Positions 8,079-17,903 of a stretch of DNA of 51,861 bases are shown in pieces. Source of the DNA: Ruminococcus sp. YE282 (GTDB lineage Bacteria; Bacillota; Clostridia; Oscillospirales; Acutalibacteraceae); the NCBI GenBank assembly GCA_900101355.1, contig FMUV01000016.1:1-51861 (forward strand), read 5' to 3'. The notes under the pieces were generated by a model that was not told the DNA's origin, made no database searches, and saw nothing but the letters and a program-made list of their open reading frames with translations. Made by a program: the position numbers and the translations under genes. Positions within the stretch are counted from its first letter, which is position 1; the number at the start of each line of letters is the position of its first letter.

Positions 8079-9617
8079 TGCCAACTGAATAATCTCAATT
8101 ATCCGATAAACAGTGCAAAACCTGTCAAAACGTGGTATAATAAATGCAAGGAAAACGGTTGAAAAGCCGCAAAAAGCTTGTATTTGGAGATGGATGGGAT
8201 GTATAAATTCGATAACGGACAGATAAGTCTTGAAGATTTCGGACAGCCGGTTGGCATGAATCTGAAAAACAGTAATCGATGGGTGAAGCGCGCACAGATG
8301 ATTCCGTGGCTTGAGATCGAGAAGAAATACGCGAAGCTTTTCTCCAACAAGAAGGGCAATGTCGCGAAGTCGCTTCGTCTAGGTCTCGGCGCGAGAATCA
8401 TTCAGGCGGAGTACGGCTACTCCGACGCGGAGATCCCGCTTCAAATCCAAGAGAATCCGTATCTCCAATACTTCTGCGGCTACAAAGCCTTTGACGACAG
8501 CAAGCCGCCGTTTGATCCATCGATGATGGTGTACTTTCGTAAGCGCCTGACACCTGAGATCATCGGAGAAATCAATGAAATGATAATCTCCGCCGAACAG
8601 GCGAAGCTTGAAAAAGAGAAGGAAGAATCACAAAAAGACGAATCCGACGATTCCGATGATATCGATAAGAACAGCGGAACGATGATCGTTGACGCGACCT
8701 GCGCTCCGTCGCAGATTTCATTTCCGCAGGACATTTCGTTGCTCAATAAGGCTCGTGAGTGCAGCGAGAAAATCATTGACGAGCTGCACGTGAAAGGTGA
8801 GCAAAAGCCGCGCACATACCGCAAGAAAGCGCATAAAGACTACACTTCTTACGCCCGCATCCGCAAACCGAAAGCAAAGCAGACGCGTAAGGCGATCGGA
8901 AATCAACTTGGTTATCTCAAAATGAACATCGGTCACATCGAAAAAATGCTCGCCGGTGGAAAAACATTTCCCGCAAAATTCGAGGAAAAGTTTTCCACAA
9001 TCCAAACGATCTACACCCAGCAAAAAGAAATGTACGATAACCGTACGCACAGTGTTAAGGACAGGATCGTCAGTCTGAGCCAGCCGTGGATCCGACCGAT
9101 CGTGCGCGGAAAAGCCAAGGCGAAGGTAGAGTTTGGCGTAAAGCTGGATATTAGCGTTTGCGAGGGCTGGACGCGTCTCGAAAGACACAGCTTTGACGCA
9201 TACAATGAGTCCACGGGCTTGAAGGATATGATCGAACAGTACAAGGAGCGTACGGGACATTATCCCGAGCGTGTACTTGTCGATAAAATCTATCGCACCC
9301 GCGAGAATCTGAAATACTGCAAACAGCACAAAACCAGGCTCTCCGGACCGGCTCTCGGCAGGCCGAAAAAGGATGCCGAGGTCGACAAAAAACAGAATTA
9401 TATCGACGAATGTGAACGTGTTGAGGTTGAGCGTAAGTTCAGCCTCGCCAAACGCAAATGCGGCATGGGGATGATAGTGACAAGACTGAAGGAAACGACT
9501 TGCCACAGCATCGCTATGTCCGTCCTGCTCCTCAACCTGAGAAGGATTGAGAAGCTGAGGGCGGAGATATTGTTGCTCTTTGCCTGCAGTTTGAAATTTG
9601 GGTTTGTTCAGTAGATA
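8079..9617 (+). mobile_element. Complete IS5/IS1182-like insertion sequence
   Basis: One transposase gene is bounded by imperfect inverted repeats: ACTGAATAATCTCAATTATC at 8084-8103 against the complement of 9593-9612 (ACTGAACAAACCCAAATTTC, 15 of 20 matching). Outside these, the palindrome TTAATTAA occurs at 8071-8078 and 9618-9625, which fits an 8-bp target duplication and sets the boundaries at 8079 and 9617. If the duplication is coincidental, the ends are 8084 and 9612. The element is visibly GC-richer than its flanks. Confidence 0.75.
8199..9614 (+). CDS. IS5/IS1182-like transposase
   Basis: The N-terminal half has the DUF772-type dimerisation region (L-R-L-G-L-G-A-R-I-I-Q, F-D-P-S-M-M-V-Y-F-R-K-R-L). 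The DDE core is visible: first Asp in I-V-D-A-T-C-A-P-S, second in V-L-V-D-K-I-Y-R-T-R-E-N, and a Glu in V-E-V-E-R-K-F. A variable Lys/Glu-rich insert with a coiled-coil look separates the first two. I choose ATG 8199, 8 nt after GGAGA, over TTG 8178 and ATG 8190. About 471 residues, apparently intact. The TAG stop overlaps the outer edge of the right inverted repeat. Codon use (GCG, CGC, ATC) differs from neighbours, a sign of recent arrival. Confidence 0.9.
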   Translation: MYKFDNGQISLEDFGQPVGMNLKNSNRWVKRAQMIPWLEIEKKYAKLFSNKKGNVAKSLRLGLGARIIQAEYGYSDAEIPLQIQENPYLQYFCGYKAFDDSKPPFDPSMMVYFRKRLTPEIIGEINEMIISAEQAKLEKEKEESQKDESDDSDDIDKNSGTMIVDATCAPSQISFPQDISLLNKARECSEKIIDELHVKGEQKPRTYRKKAHKDYTSYARIRKPKAKQTRKAIGNQLGYLKMNIGHIEKMLAGGKTFPAKFEEKFSTIQTIYTQQKEMYDNRTHSVKDRIVSLSQPWIRPIVRGKAKAKVEFGVKLDISVCEGWTRLERHSFDAYNESTGLKDMIEQYKERTGHYPERVLVDKIYRTRENLKYCKQHKTRLSGPALGRPKKDAEVDKKQNYIDECERVEVERKFSLAKRKCGMGMIVTRLKETTCHSIAMSVLLLNLRRIEKLRAEILLLFACSLKFGFVQ

Positions 9618-9621
9618 TTAA

Positions 9622-11628
<2,007 letters not shown>

Positions 11629-11706
11629 TAAGCTAATATCAAATATTTCCTTATTTGTAGGCAGAGATTTTCTACTGATAACACAAATCTAAATATAATA
11701 ATATTT

Positions 11707-11740
11707 ATGACCACGGTTAAAAATCGTGGTCATATTTTTA
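11707..11740 (+). terminator. Terminator after ligA
   Basis: ATGACCACG (11707-11715) and CGTGGTCAT (11725-11733) pair perfectly around a 9-nt loop and are followed by ATTTTTA. It separates ligA from the sporulation operon. Confidence 0.85.
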
Positions 11741-11788
11741 TGCTTGTCAACATAGTAATTAGTGTAATGATTTTTGGAGGAATGTAAA

Positions 11789-12739
11789 ATGACAAAGATT
11801 GATGACAACGGACGACTTCGGCAAGCATCAGCCTGTCTTTCGGCTTCATTAAGAAAAAAACTTTTGCCGTTTATTAACCAACTTGAGGGCACGGCAATGG
11901 AAATCAGGTTAAGGCTTAATCGCCCTTTAATGATTATATGCATAAATTCCAAGTATTACATAACTGCCGACGGCAATCTGACGAGCTCAATTAACGATAA
12001 ATATATGCTGACGGTTACAAAATCTGATATTGAAGAAACCTTTCAAAGTATTTGCAATTATTCGGTTTATACCAGACAAAACGAAATTGTCAACGGTTTT
12101 GTTACTATGCAGGGCGGACATCGTGCGGGCATATGCGGAACTGCCGTAATAGGCAACTGCAAAATTACAAATATCAGAGATATTTCATCAATAAATATAC
12201 GAATTGCACGGCAGCATCGCGGATGTGCACAAAAGCTGTATAAGCAATTAAAAAATGATGACGGCGGAGTTTTGATATGCGGTGCACCTTGTTCGGGCAA
12301 AACTACTGTTTTAAGGGATTTGGCAAGAATATTGTCTACCGAATCGGAAAAGAATGTTTCACTTATTGACGAACGAGGAGAACTTGCCGGAACTTGTTCA
12401 GGAGTTTATCAGAATGACATAGGAATGTGTGATGTTTACGACTGCTATTATAAAAGTGACGGCATGATTCAGGCAATCCGAAGTATGTCGCCTGATGTTG
12501 TGGTATGCGATGAAATCGGTTCATCAGACGACGTAATAGCAATTGAGCAGGCTATAAACAGCGGCGTTAGAATTATTGCTACCGTCCATACCTCAAACGC
12601 TGAAGAATTGAGGCAAAAGGAAAATATAATGTCGCTGTTAAGATTCGGAGCATTTTCAAAAATTGTTTTTCTTTCCGATAGGACAAAAATCGGTCAGGTA
12701 TCCAAAATATCAGAGGTCGGTGAATTTCTTGATACTTAA
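11789..12739 (+). CDS. spoIIIAA: Stage III sporulation protein AA (secretion-type ATPase)
   Basis: The ATPase of the SpoIIIA-SpoIIQ feeding channel that joins mother cell and forespore, related to GspE/PilB secretion ATPases. Walker A is G-A-P-C-S-G-K-T-T (165-173), Walker B ends V-V-V-C-D-E-I-G, and the sensor-like T-V-H-T-S follows. ATG 11789 is chosen over TTG 11774 because GGAGG ends 8 nt before it and the upstream codons overlap that site. The 316-residue length suits the family. It heads the operon. In model sporulators this operon is sigma-E controlled; I could not identify that promoter with confidence. Confidence 0.96.
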   Translation: MTKIDDNGRLRQASACLSASLRKKLLPFINQLEGTAMEIRLRLNRPLMIICINSKYYITADGNLTSSINDKYMLTVTKSDIEETFQSICNYSVYTRQNEIVNGFVTMQGGHRAGICGTAVIGNCKITNIRDISSINIRIARQHRGCAQKLYKQLKNDDGGVLICGAPCSGKTTVLRDLARILSTESEKNVSLIDERGELAGTCSGVYQNDIGMCDVYDCYYKSDGMIQAIRSMSPDVVVCDEIGSSDDVIAIEQAINSGVRIIATVHTSNAEELRQKENIMSLLRFGAFSKIVFLSDRTKIGQVSKISEVGEFLDT

Positions 12740-13229
12740 AATTTTAGGAAGTCTGTTGCTGGTATCAGCTTGCTTTGTGACGGGGTGTATAAAGTCTAAA
12801 GCATTATACAGGCGCCGTGAGTTTTTGGAAAATTTGCTTGTATTCATATCTTTGCTTGAAACAAATCTAAGGTTTAGCGGCTCTGATATTTTTACTCTTA
12901 TATCTGCTTCGGCAAATTCTGATGATATGAGATATTTGATCGTTGATTCGAGCCAAACAGATAAAGCTTTTTCAGAATTGTGGAACGCCAACGTGTCAGA
13001 ACTTCCGAACTCTTTGGCGCTCAAAGGCGAGGATAAAAAGCTTTTAACAGACTTTGGCTCAGAGCTTGGAAAGTCTGATTTAGAAGGTCAAATAAAGCAT
13101 TTGCAGCTTTATCAGTCGATGTTTCAGCGACAACTTTTGTCTGCTCAGAATGAGATTGCAAAAAAATCAAAATTATATAAAATAATGGGGCTTTTTGTCG
13201 GCGTTTCAGTCGCCCTGGTTATGATATAG
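12729..13229 (+). CDS. spoIIIAB: Stage III sporulation protein AB
   Basis: A membrane-anchored component of the SpoIIIA complex, related to GspF-type platform proteins. The TTG at 12729 overlaps the last codons of spoIIIAA and gives the expected start L-K-I-L-G-S-L-L-L-V with an N-terminal membrane segment. GAGGT lies 10 nt upstream. R-R-E-F-L-E-N-L-L and L-E-T-N-L-R-F are conserved features, and a C-terminal hydrophobic segment (M-G-L-F-V-G-V-S-V-A-L-V-M-I) closes the protein. At 166 residues it is the usual length. A longer in-frame start at 12663 would overlap spoIIIAA by 77 bp and lacks support. Confidence 0.92.
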   Translation: MILKILGSLLLVSACFVTGCIKSKALYRRREFLENLLVFISLLETNLRFSGSDIFTLISASANSDDMRYLIVDSSQTDKAFSELWNANVSELPNSLALKGEDKKLLTDFGSELGKSDLEGQIKHLQLYQSMFQRQLLSAQNEIAKKSKLYKIMGLFVGVSVALVMI

Positions 13230-13237
13230 AGGTAAAA

Positions 13238-13432
13238 ATGGATGTTGAACTTATTTTCAAGATAGCGGCAATAGGCATAATTGTAGCCGTTTTATCTCAG
13301 CTTTTAATAAGAAGCGGACGTGAGGAACAGGCAATGCTAACAACGCTTGCAGGACTTATTGTAGTGCTTACATTAATAATTACTCAAATCAGCAATTTAT
13401 TCACTACAATAAAGCAATTGTTTGGTTTTTAA
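13238..13432 (+). CDS. spoIIIAC: Stage III sporulation protein AC
   Basis: A 64-residue, two-segment membrane protein of the SpoIIIA channel. Hydrophobic stretches lie at about 5-25 and 36-55, separated by the charged R-S-G-R-E-E-Q-A loop, which is a strong family signature. AGAGG lies just before the ATG. The next gene begins one base after the stop. Confidence 0.95.
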   Translation: MDVELIFKIAAIGIIVAVLSQLLIRSGREEQAMLTTLAGLIVVLTLIITQISNLFTTIKQLFGF

Positions 13433-13433
13433 A

Positions 13434-13823
13434 ATGAATGTTATTACAATTTGCGTATTGGCGGTTACAACGGTTATTTTTGTTGTTACGCTAAGACCAA
13501 AAAACGGAGAAATTGCATTGATGCTCGGCATCGCCTGTTCGGTAATGATGTTGCTATCCGTGTTGTCGCAGGCATCTGCAATTTTTTCTACTATATCCAA
13601 CATAATTGCCGTGTCGGATATAAGTACAAGCTATGTTGTTATTTTACTAAAGGTAATCGGTATTTGTCTTGTTACAGAGTTTGCTGTGAATACTTGCAAT
13701 GATGCGGGAAGCAAGGCTCTTGCTTCAAATGTTTCACTTGCAGGCAAAATTTTGGTAACTGTCACCTCGCTTCCGCTTTATGCGGACATACTTAATGTGG
13801 TGCTGTCACTTTTAAAAAGGTGA
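13434..13823 (+). CDS. spoIIIAD: Stage III sporulation protein AD
   Basis: A polytopic membrane protein (129 residues, about four hydrophobic segments) that with SpoIIIAC and AE forms part of the channel base. It contains a R-P-K-N-G-E-I-A turn and an A-x-N-x-C-N-D-A-G-S-x-A-L-A block typical of the family. The start at 13434 is 1 bp after the spoIIIAC stop; an in-frame TTG at 13422 lies inside spoIIIAC and is less likely. Confidence 0.95.
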   Translation: MNVITICVLAVTTVIFVVTLRPKNGEIALMLGIACSVMMLLSVLSQASAIFSTISNIIAVSDISTSYVVILLKVIGICLVTEFAVNTCNDAGSKALASNVSLAGKILVTVTSLPLYADILNVVLSLLKR

Positions 13824-13833
13824 GGACGTTAGT

Positions 13834-14955
13834 TTGAAAAAATGGACTGTTATAATTTTCTTAATTATCGCTCTTTTTTTCTCTTCTTCAATTACCGTAA
13901 ATGCAGAGGAGAACAGCAATATTCAATATGATTTTTCAGCAGTTTACGAAAGCTTGTCTGACGAAGCAAGGCAGAGTCTTGAAAACATCGGTGCTGAATC
14001 TGTTGATGTGCAAAAACTAAGTCAAATTTCTTTTGATTCGGTCGTAGGTGAAATTTCAAATATTGCTGCACAAAATGCTGAAATGCCCCTTAAGGGACTG
14101 ATTACAATCATAGCGTTATTGCTTTTATGCTCAATATTGTCTGCATATCGCAACACCCTCAGCAGTGATGTATCAACGGCGATAAATATAGTGTCTGCAC
14201 TTTGTATAACCTGTGCGGTTGCAATGCCTGCAATATCGGTAATTGATTCAGCTGCATCGGTAATCGAAATTTCAAGTAATCTTATGCTTTCATATATTCC
14301 GATTATTACGGTTATTATGGCTTCATCGGGACAGGCTGCGAGTTCGGGGGCTTATTATGCTTCAATGATAGCCGCCGGAGAGGGAGTGGGCCAAATTTCT
14401 TCCAAAATAGTTGTCCCGTTCTTAAATATGTTTTTAGGTTTGAGCATAACGTCAAATATATCTCCCGACATAAACCTTGGCGGTTTTACAAATATAATTG
14501 CAAAAATAATCAAATGGCTGCTTGGATTTGCAATGACAATCTTTACATCTATACTTGCCGTAAAGCAACTGATAACCGGTTCTCTTGACAATGTTTCGGG
14601 CAGAGCTGTTCGATTTGCGTTGACTTCGTTTGTGCCGATTGTGGGACCTGCTTTGTCAGACGCATATCGCACTGTTCAAGGCAGTGTATCAATGCTCAAA
14701 TCCGGAATGGGAGTTTTCGTTATTATAGCGATAGCTGTGGTATTTATGCCTGTTATTATCCAAAGTTTTATGTGGGTAATAACCCTTTGGGTCGGCAAAT
14801 CAACTGCCGAGGTACTAAATCTTTCTCAGACTGCAAAACTTTTACAAAGCGTTTCAACCGTGTTTACCACCCTTATAGCTATTCTGCTTTGCATAATGTC
14901 AATTTACATAATATCAAGCGCAGTTGTTCTGCTGGTGGGCGGTGGCGACAGTTGA
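13834..14955 (+). CDS. spoIIIAE: Stage III sporulation protein AE
   Basis: A 373-residue multi-span membrane protein of the SpoIIIA complex. It begins with a clear signal peptide (W-T-V-I-I-F-L-I-I-A-L-F-F-S-S-S, cleavage near V-N-A-E) followed by an extracytoplasmic domain and about seven hydrophobic segments. The S-x-Y-I-P-I-I-T-V-I-M-A-S-S-G and F-V-P-I-V-G-P-A-L-S-D-A-Y-R-T blocks are characteristic. The start codon is TTG at 13834, with GTGAGG upstream, because no ATG gives the signal sequence. Confidence 0.95.
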   Translation: MKKWTVIIFLIIALFFSSSITVNAEENSNIQYDFSAVYESLSDEARQSLENIGAESVDVQKLSQISFDSVVGEISNIAAQNAEMPLKGLITIIALLLLCSILSAYRNTLSSDVSTAINIVSALCITCAVAMPAISVIDSAASVIEISSNLMLSYIPIITVIMASSGQAASSGAYYASMIAAGEGVGQISSKIVVPFLNMFLGLSITSNISPDINLGGFTNIIAKIIKWLLGFAMTIFTSILAVKQLITGSLDNVSGRAVRFALTSFVPIVGPALSDAYRTVQGSVSMLKSGMGVFVIIAIAVVFMPVIIQSFMWVITLWVGKSTAEVLNLSQTAKLLQSVSTVFTTLIAILLCIMSIYIISSAVVLLVGGGDS

Positions 14956-15425
14956 AAAGTCTAAGTGCAGTTGCGGCGGTAATTTGTGCGTCTTCGCTTA
15001 TTTGTACGCTTGTTTCAACCTTTGTGTCAGAAAGCAGTACGAAGAAAATGATCAATCTTGTGTTAGGGGCTTTTATTATTTGCTCGCTTATAATTCCCAT
15101 AAAAAATGCATTTGCGGATTTTAATTTAAATTTATCTCAGTATGAGAGCAGCGACGAGCTTTCGGCGTCATATGATGAAGCATACGAAAAGCAAGTGGTT
15201 AATCAAACTAAGGCAAATCTTGAGAAAACGCTTGAACAAATTCTTGAGCAAAACAGTATTAAAATCAATAGCTGTGAAATAATTTTGTCTGTAAAGGGTG
15301 ATAACAGCATAATCATATCTTCAATAAGCATATATATAAGCAAAGAGTACACGCCTTACTCCGATAATATAAGCAGCATAACCCAACAAAATTTCGGAGT
15401 AAAGCCAAATGTAATCACGGAGTAG
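14952..15425 (+). CDS. spoIIIAF: Stage III sporulation protein AF
   Basis: A 157-residue protein with two N-terminal membrane segments and a soluble C-terminal domain. The TTG at 14952 overlaps the TGA of spoIIIAE (TTGA), giving tight coupling. A longer frame from ATG 14772 is read entirely within spoIIIAE and gives implausible residues, so it is rejected. The C-terminal I-I-I-S-S-I-S-I-Y-I domain matches the family pattern loosely; the position in the operon is the strongest evidence. Confidence 0.9.
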   Translation: MKSLSAVAAVICASSLICTLVSTFVSESSTKKMINLVLGAFIICSLIIPIKNAFADFNLNLSQYESSDELSASYDEAYEKQVVNQTKANLEKTLEQILEQNSIKINSCEIILSVKGDNSIIISSISIYISKEYTPYSDNISSITQQNFGVKPNVITE

Positions 15426-15428
15426 AAT

Positions 15429-15881
15429 ATGGAAGAAATCAAAAGTATTGGGAAAATTAAAAATATTTTTAAACCCGAAAAAATACGCAGCATAATTATT
15501 ATTGCGGGTATTATCGGAATAGCGTTAATATTTTTATCATCATACGTTGATTTTGGTTCTGCTTCCGGAAAAAGAAAGGATGAGGAGTTTTCGGTAACAA
15601 CTTACAGTACGGAAATTGAAAGCGACCTTCAATCGGTTTTATCGCAAATTGAGGGCGCCGGAAAAACAAAGGTGCTGCTCACTATGGAAAACAGCGTTGA
15701 ATATGTTTATCTTAACGACAGCACCACAAAAACAAAGGAAATTCAACCCCTTATCAGAGGAGTGCTTGTGGTATGTGAAGGTGGTGACAGTCCTGTTGTA
15801 GTTGAGCGGATTACCCAGGCAGTGACAAAGGCACTTGACATATCAACAGCAAAAGTATGTGTTACAAAATTATCAGAATAA
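15429..15881 (+). CDS. spoIIIAG: Stage III sporulation protein AG
   Basis: In model systems SpoIIIAG forms the ring in the intermembrane space of the feeding channel. This 150-residue version has a single membrane anchor (about 20-40) and a ring-building-motif domain with I-E-G-A-G-K-T-K-V-L-L-T and the C-terminal R-G-V-L-V-V-C-E-G-G-D-S-P-V-V block. It is shorter than the roughly 230-residue B. subtilis protein, lacking much of the beta-triangle insertion. It starts 3 bp after spoIIIAF. Confidence 0.94.
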   Translation: MEEIKSIGKIKNIFKPEKIRSIIIIAGIIGIALIFLSSYVDFGSASGKRKDEEFSVTTYSTEIESDLQSVLSQIEGAGKTKVLLTMENSVEYVYLNDSTTKTKEIQPLIRGVLVVCEGGDSPVVVERITQAVTKALDISTAKVCVTKLSE

Positions 15882-15895
15882 AGGTCGGGAGTATT

Positions 15896-16441
15896 ATGAA
15901 ATTTCAAAAGGTATATATTGTATTGGCTGCACTTGTATTGGCACTTGGCACGGCAGTGTATGTAAACTGGCAGTTTGGCGGAGGAAAAACCGACACAAGC
16001 GCCAAAGAACTTGGCGCAGCTTCGTATGTAAATGCAACAGTATCCTCGGCAACTGAGGACGAAAATGTGCAGACGGCGGCACTGTCCGAAAAACAGGAGA
16101 GTTACTTTGCAAATGAACGCACAAAGCGGCAGTCACTCCAGGATGAAGTTATCGACAAAGCAAATGAGATTTTAAAGCTTGAGGACGCTTCTGATGATGA
16201 TATGACCGAAGCTCAAAAAGATGTTGAGAAAACCATCAAGAATTTTACCATTCAAGACAGTATTGAAAGTATTGTAAAGGCAAAGGGATTTTCCGAATGT
16301 TTGTGTTACATAAGCGATGACGGGGTAACGGTTGTTGTTCCTGATACCGAACTGAACGATACTTCGGCACTCGTGATTGACGATGCGGTAACATCACACT
16401 ATGAGGTATCATATGACGACATCTCAATAGTGGGAGCATAA
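15896..16441 (+). CDS. spoIIIAH: Stage III sporulation protein AH
   Basis: Mother-cell membrane protein that binds SpoIIQ from the forespore and forms the channel. One N-terminal membrane segment (V-Y-I-V-L-A-A-L-V-L-A-L-G) precedes a charged, coiled-coil-like stretch (about 60-120) and a YscJ/FliF-like C-terminal domain (I-V-K-A-K-G-F-S-E-C-L-C-Y-I). ATG 15896 is preferred over 15857 because GGTCGGGAG is well spaced and the upstream codons overlap spoIIIAG. The 181-residue length is normal. This is the last gene of a complete AA-AH set. Confidence 0.95.
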   Translation: MKFQKVYIVLAALVLALGTAVYVNWQFGGGKTDTSAKELGAASYVNATVSSATEDENVQTAALSEKQESYFANERTKRQSLQDEVIDKANEILKLEDASDDDMTEAQKDVEKTIKNFTIQDSIESIVKAKGFSECLCYISDDGVTVVVPDTELNDTSALVIDDAVTSHYEVSYDDISIVGA

Positions 16442-16454
16442 ATTTGCTAAATTG

Positions 16455-16483
16455 TTTACTTTTGAAATCTGCTGTGTTATAAT
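16455..16483 (+). promoter_or_regulatory. Predicted sigma-A promoter of nusB and downstream genes
   Basis: TTTACT (16455-16460), 17-nt spacer, TATAAT (16478-16483), 32 nt before the nusB ATG. It gives the nusB-xseA-dnaE block vegetative transcription independent of the sporulation operon. Confidence 0.65.
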
Positions 16484-16515
16484 TATCCTGAATTAAAATG
16501 TAAAGTTGGTATATT

Positions 16516-16956
16516 ATGGATAATGAATCTAACAACAGTCAGGTTACTCTTTCAAGAAGTGAAGCAAGAGAACAGGCGTTTATGCTTTTGTTCTCAGGTT
16601 CCTTTGATAATGAACCGGCAGAAGCAAAGATTGAAGATGATACTCAGCTTTTTGAGGGCGGAGTTTGCGGTTATGCACATTCGGTCGTAAGCGGTATTGA
16701 AGAAAAGCAGGCTGAGCTTGACGCTGAAATTTCAAAATATCTAAAAAAAGGCTGGACAATTGCAAGAATTTCAAAAGCCTCTCTTGCAATTCTCAGACTT
16801 GCAATTTATGAGATAAATTATGTTGACAGCGTTCCCGAAAGTGTTTCAATCAGCGAAGCGGTTGAGCTCGCAAAAAAATACACAATTGATGAAAGCAAGT
16901 TTGTCAACGGAATTTTAGGCGCATATGTCCGCAGAAAAGCAGGGGAAAAGCAATGA
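16516..16956 (+). CDS. nusB: Transcription antitermination protein NusB
   Basis: An all-helical protein that, with NusE (S10), binds boxA RNA and supports rRNA antitermination. The N-terminal S-R-S-E-A-R-E-Q-A-F-M-L-L-F, the W-T-I-A-R-I-S-K-A-S-L-A-I-L-R-L-A-I-Y-E-I block and the C-terminal F-V-N-G-I-L-G-A-Y are classic. At 146 residues it is normal. Its stop overlaps the next start by 4 bp (ATGA). Confidence 0.95.
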   Translation: MDNESNNSQVTLSRSEAREQAFMLLFSGSFDNEPAEAKIEDDTQLFEGGVCGYAHSVVSGIEEKQAELDAEISKYLKKGWTIARISKASLAILRLAIYEINYVDSVPESVSISEAVELAKKYTIDESKFVNGILGAYVRRKAGEKQ

Positions 16957-17903
16957 GTTTTTTTCTCGGGATTGATACTTCAAACTACACCACCTCAACA
17001 GCTGTTTTTGACAGCAATACCGGAAAATTCTTTCAGCAGAAAAAACTTTTGCCAGTAAAGCCGGGGGAGCTTGGCTTGCGCCAAAGTGACGCTGTGTTTC
17101 ATCATACTGCTCAGCTTCATTTGCTGTTTTCAGAGCTTGTAAAAGATATTGATTCTAAAGATATAGCCGCAATCGGCGCATCGTCAAGACCGCGACCGGT
17201 TGACGGCTCATATATGCCGTGTTTTACTGTTGGAGAGAACACGGCTAAAATTTTATCATCGGCACTCAAAGTCCCTTTATATACTTTTTCTCATCAGGAG
17301 GGTCACATTGCCGCGGCTTTGTATGACTCTAAAAGTGAGAATTTATTTACTGAAAAATTTCTTGCGTTTCACGTTAGCGGCGGAACTACGGAAGCGGTAA
17401 TTTCAAAAGGAAACGGATATGGATTTTCACTTGATTTAGCTGCCAAATCACTTGATTTGAATGCCGGACAAGCTATTGACAGGGTGGGGCTTATGCTTGG
17501 ACTAAGATTTCCGTGCGGAGCAGAGCTGGAAAAACTTGCTTTGAAGAACACAAAGAAAATTTCTGTTCGTCCTACTCTCAAAGAATGCGATTGCTGCCTT
17601 AGCGGACTTGAAAACATTTGCAGGCGATTGCTTGAAAATAATGAATCCAAAGAATATATTGCCGCATATTGCATTGAGTATATACGAAAGACCTTGTCGC
17701 TTATGACCGATAAGCTGCTTTTAAAATACGGAACAATGCCCGTGCTTTATGCAGGCGGGGTTATGTCCGATTCCATTATACAAAATTCGTTTAAAGAAAA
17801 ATACAATGCGGCTTTTGCACAGCCGAGCTTGTCTTCGGATAATGCCGTAGGCATTGCATATCTTGCATACAGGAAGTATAAAAATGTACACACCGAATTT
17901 TAA
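16953..17903 (+). CDS. TsaD/Kae1-like (peptidase M22) paralogue
   Basis: An ASKHA-fold protein resembling TsaD, the t6A37 tRNA-modifying enzyme. It begins L-G-I-D-T-S-N-Y-T-T-S, has the metal-binding-like H-Q-E-G-H motif, a glycine-rich H-V-S-G-G-T-T-E and D-L-N-A-G-Q-A-I-D-R-V-G. At 316 residues it is shorter than TsaD, and the canonical first motif H-x-x-x-H is altered (H-T-A-Q-L-H). Clostridia often carry such a second, uncharacterised copy, so I do not call it tsaD. It sits between nusB (4-bp overlap) and xseA (20-bp overlap). Confidence 0.8.
   Translation: MSFFLGIDTSNYTTSTAVFDSNTGKFFQQKKLLPVKPGELGLRQSDAVFHHTAQLHLLFSELVKDIDSKDIAAIGASSRPRPVDGSYMPCFTVGENTAKILSSALKVPLYTFSHQEGHIAAALYDSKSENLFTEKFLAFHVSGGTTEAVISKGNGYGFSLDLAAKSLDLNAGQAIDRVGLMLGLRFPCGAELEKLALKNTKKISVRPTLKECDCCLSGLENICRRLLENNESKEYIAAYCIEYIRKTLSLMTDKLLLKYGTMPVLYAGGVMSDSIIQNSFKEKYNAAFAQPSLSSDNAVGIAYLAYRKYKNVHTEF

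Noticed and set aside
8718..9506. 262-residue minus-strand frame inside the IS5-like transposase
   Set aside because: Antisense to a well-supported transposase in GC-richer DNA where long shadow frames are expected; no start signal.
14772..14951. N-terminal extension of spoIIIAF
   Set aside because: The extension is read inside spoIIIAE and lacks hydrophobic or family character; the TTG at 14952 fits the operon.
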